Below, in pieces: positions 31,125 through 37,422 of a DNA stretch of 37,422 bases (position 1 is the first letter of the stretch; each line of letters begins with the position of its first letter). Both the position numbers and the translations under genes were made by a program. The notes under the pieces were generated by a model that was not told the DNA's origin, searched no databases, and was given only the letters and a program-made list of their open reading frames with translations. This DNA comes from Bryobacteraceae bacterium CoA2 C42 (GTDB lineage Bacteria; Acidobacteriota; Terriglobia; Bryobacterales; Bryobacteraceae). The DNA lies in NCBI GenBank assembly GCA_019931245.1, contig JAINDL010000028.1, positions 1 through 37,422 on the forward strand. The letters run 5' to 3'.

Positions 31125-31904
31125 ATGAAAACCTACAAAGTCACCCTCGAGTTCGACGGCACCCGCTACCACGGCTGGCAGGAACAGCGCAACGCCCGCT
31201 CCGTCATGGGCGCCCTCCGCGAAGTCATCGAACCCTCCCTCGGCTCCCCCGTCGAACTCATGGGCGCCGGACGCACCGACTCCGGAGTCCACGCCCTCGG
31301 CCAGGTCATGCACGTCAAACTCCACCCCAACGACCGCCGATCCTCCTTCCCCCACCCCGCCAAACTCCAACGCGACTGGAACGACCGCCTCCCCTCCGAT
31401 ATCGCCATCCTCGCCATCGAAGACGCTCACCCCCGCTTCCACGCCCGGCACGACGCCACCGCCCGCTCCTACCTCTACCAAATCGCCACCCGCAAATCCG
31501 CCTTCCTCAAACGTCACGTCTGGTGGATCAAAGATCCTCTCAACCTCGCCGCCATCCAGCACGCCACCCAACTCCTCCCCGGCAAACACGACTTCGTCCG
31601 CTTCGCCGCCAAAGACCCCTCCCGACCAAACGAATCCACCCTCGTCGTCCTCCACGCCGCCGAAGCCAGCCACCAGGACGACCTCCTCACCATCCGCCTG
31701 GAAGCCTCCCACTTCCTCTGGCGCATGGTCCGCCGCATCGTCGGCGTCCTCGTCAAAATCGGCGCCGGCGAGGTGACCCCGCAGCAGTTCGAACAACTCC
31801 TGCAGGGCCGCGGCACTCCCGATCTCGACGTCGCCGCCTGGACCGCCCCCGCCAGCGGCCTCTTCCTCGAATCCGTCACCTACCCGGCGAAATCCCCTAA
31901 CTGA
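31125..31904 (+). CDS. truA: tRNA pseudouridine(38-40) synthase
   Basis: Isomerises uridines 38-40 of the tRNA anticodon arm. The 259-residue protein has EFDGTRYHGWQEQ at 9-21, the catalytic D52 in GAGRTDSGVHALGQ, and FLWRMVRRIVGVLV near the C-terminus. The ATG at 31125 is 7 nt after the cheB stop. A much longer reading frame runs upstream but would overlap cheB throughout and is a shadow. The stop region overlaps the converging SMP-30 gene by 8 bp. The coding strand is extremely C-rich. Confidence 0.95.
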   Translation: MKTYKVTLEFDGTRYHGWQEQRNARSVMGALREVIEPSLGSPVELMGAGRTDSGVHALGQVMHVKLHPNDRRSSFPHPAKLQRDWNDRLPSDIAILAIEDAHPRFHARHDATARSYLYQIATRKSAFLKRHVWWIKDPLNLAAIQHATQLLPGKHDFVRFAAKDPSRPNESTLVVLHAAEASHQDDLLTIRLEASHFLWRMVRRIVGVLVKIGAGEVTPQQFEQLLQGRGTPDLDVAAWTAPASGLFLESVTYPAKSPN

Positions 31905-32931
31905 TGTGCGCCCCCTGCGCCTCGACATACACCATGTAAAGGCTCTGGCTCCCGGTCATAAACAGCTTGTTCCGCTTGGCTCCCCCGAAACACACGTTCG
32001 AGCAGATCTCCGGCAGCTTAATCTGGCCGATCCGCTGACCATCCGGAGCAAACACGTGCACCCCGTCGTAGCCATCGCCCACCCATCCGGCGCTCGCCCA
32101 GATGTTGCCGTCCGTGTCGCAGCGGATCCCGTCGGCCAACCCGTCGCCCACCCCGTCGAGCTTCATCGCGCAGAACGTCCGCCCGTTGGCCAGCCGCTTA
32201 CCGTCGACAATGTCCCATACCTTGATCACCCGCGGCGCCTGCGGATAGTGCGTCGCCCCGGTGTCGGCCACGTACAGCTTCCTGTAGTCCGGTGAAAAAC
32301 AGATCCCGTTCGGCTTGAAGATCTCGTCCGTCAGCATCGTCACCTGCCCGGTCTTGGCATCAACCCGGTAGACGGCCTCCTTCAGCAGCAGCTCACCCTT
32401 ATTCCCCTCGTAGTTCATCAGCGAACCGTAGCCGGGATCGGTAAACCAGATGCTCCCATCGTTGGGGTGCACCACGGCGTCATTCGGCGCGTTCAGCATC
32501 TTGCCGTTGTACTTATCGGCCAGCACCGTCACCGTGCCGTTGTACTCATACCGCGTCACGCGCCGGTTGCCGTGCTCGCAGGAGATCTGCCGCCCCTCAA
32601 AATCAAACGTGTTCCCGTTTGAGTAGCCCACCGGCTGCCGGAACGTCGATACCGCCCCGTTCTCCTCAAGCCACCGCATCTGCACGTTGTTCGGAATGTC
32701 GCTCCAGAGCAGATAGCGGCCCACCCCGTTCCAGGCCGGCCCTTCCGCCCACAAACAGCCCGTGTACAGCCGCCGGATCGGCGTGTTCCCCAGGCGATAC
32801 TTGTCAAACCGTTTGTCGAGCGAGACCAGATCCGGATCCGGATACCGGCCCGGTTGCGACCAGTCCCGCTTCTGCGCCAGCGCGGCGCCGCCGGCGCCAA
32901 GAGAAGAAAGAAGAAAGTTTCGACGTTGCAT
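31897..32931 (-). CDS. Tat-exported SMP-30/gluconolactonase-family protein
   Basis: A 344-residue six-bladed propeller of the SMP-30/gluconolactonase/LRE type, which hydrolyses lactones in characterised members. The N-terminus RRNFLLSSLGAGGAALA is a twin-arginine signal (RRxFL). Likely metal ligands are E63 in AEGPAW, N and D in NAPND at 147-151, and the DGIRCDTDGN loop near 265. GAGGG-type ribosome site GAGGG at 32940-32936 is 4 nt from the ATG. The substrate is unknown; sugar lactones are plausible. It is divergent from the propeller/Ig protein with a 32-bp gap and overlaps truA by 8 bp at its end. Confidence 0.88.
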   Translation of the reverse strand: MQRRNFLLSSLGAGGAALAQKRDWSQPGRYPDPDLVSLDKRFDKYRLGNTPIRRLYTGCLWAEGPAWNGVGRYLLWSDIPNNVQMRWLEENGAVSTFRQPVGYSNGNTFDFEGRQISCEHGNRRVTRYEYNGTVTVLADKYNGKMLNAPNDAVVHPNDGSIWFTDPGYGSLMNYEGNKGELLLKEAVYRVDAKTGQVTMLTDEIFKPNGICFSPDYRKLYVADTGATHYPQAPRVIKVWDIVDGKRLANGRTFCAMKLDGVGDGLADGIRCDTDGNIWASAGWVGDGYDGVHVFAPDGQRIGQIKLPEICSNVCFGGAKRNKLFMTGSQSLYMVYVEAQGAHIS

Positions 32932-32944
32932 AGAACCCTCGAAA

Positions 32945-32952
32945 AGTATACT
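32945..32952. promoter_or_regulatory. palindromic divergent -10 element AGTATACT
   Basis: AGTATACT is self-complementary, giving TATACT on the plus strand (32947-32952) and on the minus strand (32950-32945). It lies in the 32-bp gap between genes starting at 32931 (minus) and 32964 (plus). Predicted start points fall within about 7 nt of each ATG. Confidence 0.45.
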
Positions 32953-32963
32953 GAAGAGCTACG

Positions 32964-35900
32964 ATGAAGGCTATGTCCGTAAATCTGTCCCGCTTGCTCT
33001 TCCTGTCTCTCGCCACCGGGGCGGGTTTCGCCGCGCCCCTCCCAGTTCTGCTCGAACCCGCCCGCCAGCCGGGTGGGTTCCTCGCGCGCGGCCCCCGCTT
33101 CACGCTCCAACTCACCGCCCAACAACTCGCCCTCCGCACCCCCCACGCCGCCAGCACCCTCCGCTGGCACGGCGCTCGCCCCGCCGCCCGCCTCCACGGG
33201 GAAACCCTCACCCCCACCCGCCTCCACGATCTCCGCGGCGCCGACCCCGCCGCCTGGCGCCCCAACCTCCCCGCCTACTCCACCGCCCGCGCCCGCCAAC
33301 TCTACCCCGGCATCGATCTGGTCTACCACAGCCGCGCCGGCGCTCTCGAATTCGACCTCGAACTCGCCCCCCACGCCGACCCCGCCCGCCTCCAGTTCTC
33401 CCTCCCCGGCGCCACCCTCTCGCCCGCCGGCGACCTCCAACTCCCCGGCGGCTTCACCTGGAAACGGCCCGTCGCCTTCCAGGGCCAGACCCCCGTCCCC
33501 GTCGCCTACACCCCCCGCGGACCCGGCCGCTTCGGCTTCACCCTCGGCGCCTACAACCCCGCGCAACCCCTCCTCATCGACCCCGTCCTCAACTACGCCA
33601 CCTACCTCGGCGGCACCCTCGCCGATGACGCCCGCGCCGTCGCCGCCGACCCCGCCGGCAACTCCTACGTCATCGGCTCCACGCTCTCCACCGACTACCC
33701 GGGCGCCGCCGCCAGCCAGCCCGCCGGCTCGCAGGACATCGTCGTCACCAAACTCAATCCCGCCGGCACCGCCATCCTCTGGGCCACCTACCTCGGCGGC
33801 CAAAGCGTCGATACCGGACTCGCCATCGCCGTCGACGCCGCCGGCAACGTCTTCGGCGCCGGCTCAACCGCCTCCACCAACTTCCCCGTCTCCCCGGACG
33901 CTCCGCAGCGCTCGCTCGGCGGCGGCAGCGGAATCATCGACGGCATCGTCTTCCGCCTAAACCCCGCCGGCAACTCCCTCGCCTGGTCCTCCTTCCTCGG
34001 CGGCTCTCTCAACGACCTCATCCGCGGCATCGCCGTCGACCCCACCGGCGCCGTCTACGTCGCCGGCCGGACCGACTCCACCGACTTCCCCAATACCAGC
34101 CGCTCCTCTCTGCCCGCCCGCGGCGGCGGCGACGCCTTCGTCACCAAGTTCAACGCCACCGGCACGGCCATCGTCTACTCGCTCCTGCTCGGCGGCTTCG
34201 CCTTCGACGCCGCCAACGCCATCGCCGTCGATGCGGCCGGCGCCGCCTACGTCGCCGGTGAAAGCCGGTCGGAAAACTTCCCGGTCACCAACGGCGCCCT
34301 GCAAACCGCCCGCCGCGGCCCCGCCGATGCCTTCCTCGCCCGCGTCCGCCCGGACGGCAGCGGCCTCGCCTACTCCACCTACTACGGCGGAGAAGGCCCG
34401 GACGCCGCCAATGCCATCGCCGTGGACGCCTCCGGCAACGCCTACATCACGGGCCAGACCTCCTCCGAGCAGCTCCCCCTCACCGCCCAAGCCTTCCAGC
34501 GCCTGCCCGGCCTCATCCCCGAAGCCTTTGTCGCCAAGCTGAATGCGCAGGGCTCCAATCTCTTCTACAGCACCTATCTCGGCGGCAACAACGACGATAA
34601 CGGCCTCGCCATCGCCGTCAACCGGCAGGGCGAAGCCTACATCGGCGGCCAGACCAACTCGCCCAACTTCCCCGTCCGCAACGACGGTCCCATTCGGTCC
34701 TCCGGCCTCATCGGCGGCTTCGACGGCTTCCTCGCCAAGCTCAACTTCGGGGGCGCGGTCCTGCTGTTCTCCACCCACTTCGGCGGCGCCGGCAACGAGG
34801 CGCTGCACAGCATCGCCATCGACGATGCCGGCCGCCTCTGGGGCGCCGGCTCCACGGATTCGGCCAACCTGCCGGTTACCTCCGGCGCGCCGGTCACCCG
34901 CCTCGGCGGCACCACCGACGGCTTCCTCGTCCGCTGGTCCGAACTCACCGTGCAGGTCGCCCCGGCCGCCGTCACGCTCGGCCCCGGCGACACCCAGCAG
35001 TTCACCGCCGAAGTGCTCCACTCGACCGATCCCGCCGTGCGCTGGAGCGTCTTCCCCGCGCTGGGCGCCATCTCCGCCACCGGCCTCTACACCGCCCCCG
35101 CCAGCCTCTCCCTCTCTTCGGTCGTTACCGTCTCCGCCGTCTCAGTGGCCGACGGCACCAAGATCGGCGAGGCGGTCATCACCCTTACCCCGCGCGTGCA
35201 GGTCGCCATCGCTCCCGCCGCCATCACCCTGTTCGGCGGCCAGACCCAACAGTTCACCGCTACGGTGCAGGGCGCGGCCAATCCCGCCGTTACCTGGTCG
35301 CTCTCCCCGGCCACGGGCGAAATCTCGGCCGCCGGCCTCTACCGCGCGCCCGCCGTCATCGCCGCCCCCGCCTCCGTTACGGTCCGCGCCGTGAGCGTCG
35401 CCGATCCCCAACGCGCCGCCACCGCCACCGTCACGCTCTCGCCCCCCGCCGCCCCGCCCGCCCCGCAGATCTCCATCGCCGGCGTGGCCAACGCCGCCAG
35501 CTTCCGCCCCGTCACCGAGCAGGGCGGCATCTCCCCCGGCCAACTGCTCACCCTCTTCGGCCAGAACATGGGCCCCGTCGCCCTGGCCGGCCTGCGCCTC
35601 GACAGCAACGGCCTCGTCGCCAACACGCTGGTGGGCACCCGCGTGCTCTTTGACGGCATCGCCGCCCCGCTGATCTACACGAGCGCCGGCCAGTTGACCG
35701 CCGTCGTTCCCTATAGTGTCGACGGCCGCGCCACGACGCAGGTACAGGTGGAGTTCGAAGGCCGCCGGTCCAACACCATCGCCCTGCCGGTCGTCAACGC
35801 CGCCCCCGCGGTGTTCACCGCCGACTCCTCCGGCCGCGGCCCCGGCGCCATTCTCAACGAAAACAGCACGCCCAACTCCGCGGCCAACCCCGCCGCCCGC

Positions 35901-36188
35901 GGCAGCGTGGTCGTGCTCTACCTGACCGGTGAGGGCGCCACCAGCCCGGCCGGCGTCGACGGCAAGCCCGCCGCCGCCCCGCTCCCCGTGCCCCGCCTGC
36001 CGGTCGCGGTGAGCATCGGCGGCGTCGATGCCCCGGTGCTCTACGCCGGTGGCGCGCCCGGTCTGGTGGCCGGCGTCATGCAGGTCAACGTCCGGATCCC
36101 GGCGGGTGTCCCGTCCGGTCCCCAACCCATCGTCGTCAGCGTCGGCAGCGCCAGCAGCCGGCCGGACGTCACCCTGGCGGTGCGCTAA
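32964..36188 (+). CDS. large secreted SBBP-propeller / Ig-like / Solibacter C-terminal domain protein
   Basis: A 1074-residue exported protein. Signal peptide about 1-23; an N-terminal domain (about 25-205) of the kind that precedes SBBP propellers; seven SBBP repeats from about 206 to 660, each with an xYSTYLGG start, an AIAVDAAGNAY core and a TxSxNFPV end, enough for one seven-bladed propeller; two Ig-like repeats (about 665-750 and 751-835) sharing QQFTA, ISATGLYTAP and VTVSAVSVAD; and a C-terminal domain (about 845-1074) beginning GVANAASF and ISPGQLLTLFGQNMGP, the TIGR03437 'Solibacter C-terminal' type. Probably surface-associated; binding partner unknown. It overlaps the next gene by one base (TAATG). 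An ATG at 32973 is an alternative start. Confidence 0.9.
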   Translation: MKAMSVNLSRLLFLSLATGAGFAAPLPVLLEPARQPGGFLARGPRFTLQLTAQQLALRTPHAASTLRWHGARPAARLHGETLTPTRLHDLRGADPAAWRPNLPAYSTARARQLYPGIDLVYHSRAGALEFDLELAPHADPARLQFSLPGATLSPAGDLQLPGGFTWKRPVAFQGQTPVPVAYTPRGPGRFGFTLGAYNPAQPLLIDPVLNYATYLGGTLADDARAVAADPAGNSYVIGSTLSTDYPGAAASQPAGSQDIVVTKLNPAGTAILWATYLGGQSVDTGLAIAVDAAGNVFGAGSTASTNFPVSPDAPQRSLGGGSGIIDGIVFRLNPAGNSLAWSSFLGGSLNDLIRGIAVDPTGAVYVAGRTDSTDFPNTSRSSLPARGGGDAFVTKFNATGTAIVYSLLLGGFAFDAANAIAVDAAGAAYVAGESRSENFPVTNGALQTARRGPADAFLARVRPDGSGLAYSTYYGGEGPDAANAIAVDASGNAYITGQTSSEQLPLTAQAFQRLPGLIPEAFVAKLNAQGSNLFYSTYLGGNNDDNGLAIAVNRQGEAYIGGQTNSPNFPVRNDGPIRSSGLIGGFDGFLAKLNFGGAVLLFSTHFGGAGNEALHSIAIDDAGRLWGAGSTDSANLPVTSGAPVTRLGGTTDGFLVRWSELTVQVAPAAVTLGPGDTQQFTAEVLHSTDPAVRWSVFPALGAISATGLYTAPASLSLSSVVTVSAVSVADGTKIGEAVITLTPRVQVAIAPAAITLFGGQTQQFTATVQGAANPAVTWSLSPATGEISAAGLYRAPAVIAAPASVTVRAVSVADPQRAATATVTLSPPAAPPAPQISIAGVANAASFRPVTEQGGISPGQLLTLFGQNMGPVALAGLRLDSNGLVANTLVGTRVLFDGIAAPLIYTSAGQLTAVVPYSVDGRATTQVQVEFEGRRSNTIALPVVNAAPAVFTADSSGRGPGAILNENSTPNSAANPAARGSVVVLYLTGEGATSPAGVDGKPAAAPLPVPRLPVAVSIGGVDAPVLYAGGAPGLVAGVMQVNVRIPAGVPSGPQPIVVSVGSASSRPDVTLAVR

Positions 36189-36865
36189 TGCAAAAACTCC
36201 CGATGCTCATCCTCTTTGCGGCCGTCGCCTGCGCGCAGCCCCTCCGCTATGAAGTCAAACGCGCCGCCGGCCCCCTCGCCATCGACGGCAAAGTGGAGGA
36301 GGCCGCCTGGCAAGCCGCCGCTCCCATCGAATTCGTCTTCCCCTGGGCCTTCCAGAAGGGAGCCAGGCAAAAGACCATCGCCCGGCTCCTCCGTGACGAC
36401 CGCTATCTCTATGTGGCCTATGAGTGCGACGACGCCGACATCACCGCCCAACTCGAACACCGCGACGACCCCACCTACCGCGACGACGCCGTCGAACTGT
36501 TCATTAACCCGAAACCCTCGCAGTCGAACTACTTTGGCCTCGAGATGAACGCCCGCGGCACCCTCTACGACTACTTCTACCTGTTCCCCGAGTTTCTGCT
36601 CAAGCGCTTCGACTTCACCGATGTCCGCGTCCGCACCGCGCGCACCGCCAAGGGCTGGTCGCTCGAGTTGGCGCTCTCCTGGGCCGATTTTGAAGGACTC
36701 GGCACCGGCAAGCCGCCCGCGCCCGGCGAAGTGTGGACGGCGAATCTCAACCGCTGGGACGGCACCGAACCCGCCCGGCGCCTCAGCCAGTGGTCGGATT
36801 CCGAAATGGCGAAACCGAATCCGCATAACCCCAAGCGGTTCGGGCAACTGATCTTCATGGATTAG
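36188..36865 (+). CDS. secreted CBM9-like domain protein
   Basis: A 225-residue protein with signal peptide 1-16 (MQKLPMLILFAAVACA) and a carbohydrate-binding family 9-like domain: GPLAIDGKVEEAAWQAA, DDRYLYVAYECDDADI, RDDAVELFINPKP, LEMNARGTLYDYF and WSLELALSWADF. It is the same fold and order as the protein at 3796-4527 but clearly diverged. The TAATG overlap with the propeller gene suggests the two products are made together, perhaps as partners on the cell surface. The stop region overlaps the converging DUF4260 gene by 11 bp. Confidence 0.82.
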   Translation: MQKLPMLILFAAVACAQPLRYEVKRAAGPLAIDGKVEEAAWQAAAPIEFVFPWAFQKGARQKTIARLLRDDRYLYVAYECDDADITAQLEHRDDPTYRDDAVELFINPKPSQSNYFGLEMNARGTLYDYFYLFPEFLLKRFDFTDVRVRTARTAKGWSLELALSWADFEGLGTGKPPAPGEVWTANLNRWDGTEPARRLSQWSDSEMAKPNPHNPKRFGQLIFMD

Positions 36866-37229
36866 CGCGGCCGATGGTCCCCAAGTGGGTGGCGTGAAAT
36901 CCGCTCGCGTCCTTGAGACCGTATCCGGCGGTGCGGTCAAAGGCGATGTGCGCTATCCACACAAGCCACAACGGCGAGGGCAGGGCGCCGATGGCGAGAG
37001 CCTCCGTCAGCGCCCCGGCCGCCGGAGTGGCATAGCTGTGGGCCAGGTTATACAGGCGGGCTCCGGTCGCGCTGCCGCGCAGATAAGCGAGCAGCGAAAG
37101 ATCCGGCAGCAGAAACAGAGCGGCGAAGAGCAGCCAGCCGCCGCCGAGCCAGTGATAAGCAGCGGCGGAGGCGGCCAGCACGACGGCGGCCTCGCCGCGC
37201 AGCCAAAAGATAACAGTGTTAGGCTTCAT
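36855..37229 (-). CDS. DUF4260 family membrane protein
   Basis: A 124-residue protein of unknown function. Several hydrophobic helices are visible (about 10-28, 30-48, 70-100). The family signature is present: ARLYNLAHSY, WLVWIAHIAFDRTAGYGLK and GFHATHLGTIG. I chose the ATG at 37229 (MKPNTVIFW) because a good promoter ends 7 nt upstream of it, implying a leaderless mRNA; an in-frame TTG at 37265 would start inside the -35. It overlaps the converging CBM9-like gene at its 3' end. Confidence 0.82.
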   Translation of the reverse strand: MKPNTVIFWLRGEAAVVLAASAAAYHWLGGGWLLFAALFLLPDLSLLAYLRGSATGARLYNLAHSYATPAAGALTEALAIGALPSPLWLVWIAHIAFDRTAGYGLKDASGFHATHLGTIGRANP

Positions 37230-37236
37230 GGGGAAC

Positions 37237-37265
37237 AGCGTAAGGCTTGGCGGGTGCCTTGTCAA
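37237..37265 (-). promoter_or_regulatory. sigma-70-type promoter of the DUF4260 gene
   Basis: Minus strand TTGACA (37265-37260), 17-bp spacer, TACGCT (37242-37237), then 7 nt to the ATG at 37229. No ribosome binding site lies in those 7 nt, consistent with a leaderless transcript. Confidence 0.6.
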
Positions 37266-37285
37266 GATGTACAGTGTTAGTCATG

Positions 37286-37422
37286 GTGCGTCCTGAAAGT
37301 CGCATAGTTCTCACAGGTGCAAGTCCTGTCCGGGTAAGCGCCGAAGCGCCCGGTAGCAGACTCCAGCCGGGAGGAGAGATCCGACCGAGCCAAGCGGAGT
37401 GTCAAAAGCCCTTGCAAGAGAG
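37286..37422 (+). mobile_element. 5' end of a group II intron (runs off the window)
   Basis: The sequence opens with GTGCG at 37286-37290, the group II intron 5' splice consensus. CACAGGTGCAAGTCCTGTCC follows, with ACAGG (37313-37317) pairing with CCTGT (37325-37329) around TGCAAGT, and then GC-rich folded segments typical of domain I. No reverse transcriptase frame is reached before the edge, so the catalytic domains and any intron-encoded protein are outside the window. Orientation is plus. The subclass cannot be set from this much sequence. Confidence 0.78.

Overview
The window looks like chromosomal DNA of an Acidobacteriota member of the Solibacter/Bryobacter lineage. The main pointers are a 1074-residue secreted protein (32964-36188) that ends in what reads as the 'Solibacter C-terminal' domain (TIGR03437 type) after a seven-blade SBBP propeller, several small secreted proteins of the kind common in that group, a hopanoid operon, a diderm lipid A gene and very high GC. 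No sequence search was possible. Functions rest on motifs read in the translations.

Layout. 1-1038: a 43-bp palindromic tandem repeat running off the left edge, one unknown small gene and a hairpin-rich gap. 1039-4826 (minus): two small secreted-protein genes leading into pyrR-pyrB-pyrC, nearly all overlapping. 4846-6818 (plus): homoserine dehydrogenase coupled to a methyltransferase with a signal peptide. 6855-9099: tRNA-Ser(GCU), msrA, a secreted cyclophilin, a decayed partial gene duplicate and an unknown secreted protein. 9159-19787 (plus): a WaaA-LpxK fusion, then ispH, shc, hpnA, hpnG, two zinc dehydrogenases, hpnC and hpnD, almost all with overlapping stops and starts. 19784-22534 (minus): argF-argH-argR with a tandem ARG-box operator. 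22677-31117: a divergent chemotaxis locus, mcp on one side and cheW, cheA, cheR, cheD, cheY, cheX, cheB on the other. 31125-37229: truA, a Tat-exported SMP-30 protein, the propeller/Ig-like protein, a second CBM9-like protein and a DUF4260 membrane protein. 37286-end: the 5' end of a group II intron.

The centre of the window is an envelope-lipid region. LpxK makes lipid IVA and WaaA adds Kdo to it, here in one chain. Ten bases on, IspH supplies isoprenoid units, HpnC/HpnD begin squalene synthesis, SHC cyclises it, and HpnA/HpnG act in side-chain formation. Two uncharacterised medium-chain dehydrogenases sit translationally coupled behind hpnG and are reasonable candidates for the poorly assigned step that reduces ribosylhopane to bacteriohopanetetrol. 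HpnE and HpnH are not in the window.

Three divergent gene pairs (around 4835, 9142 and 32948) share a symmetric -10 element that can read both ways. Strand composition is regional rather than gene-linked: the plus strand is C-rich up to about 8.4 kb, G-rich or balanced from about 9.1 to 30.2 kb, then strongly C-rich, which hints at an inversion.
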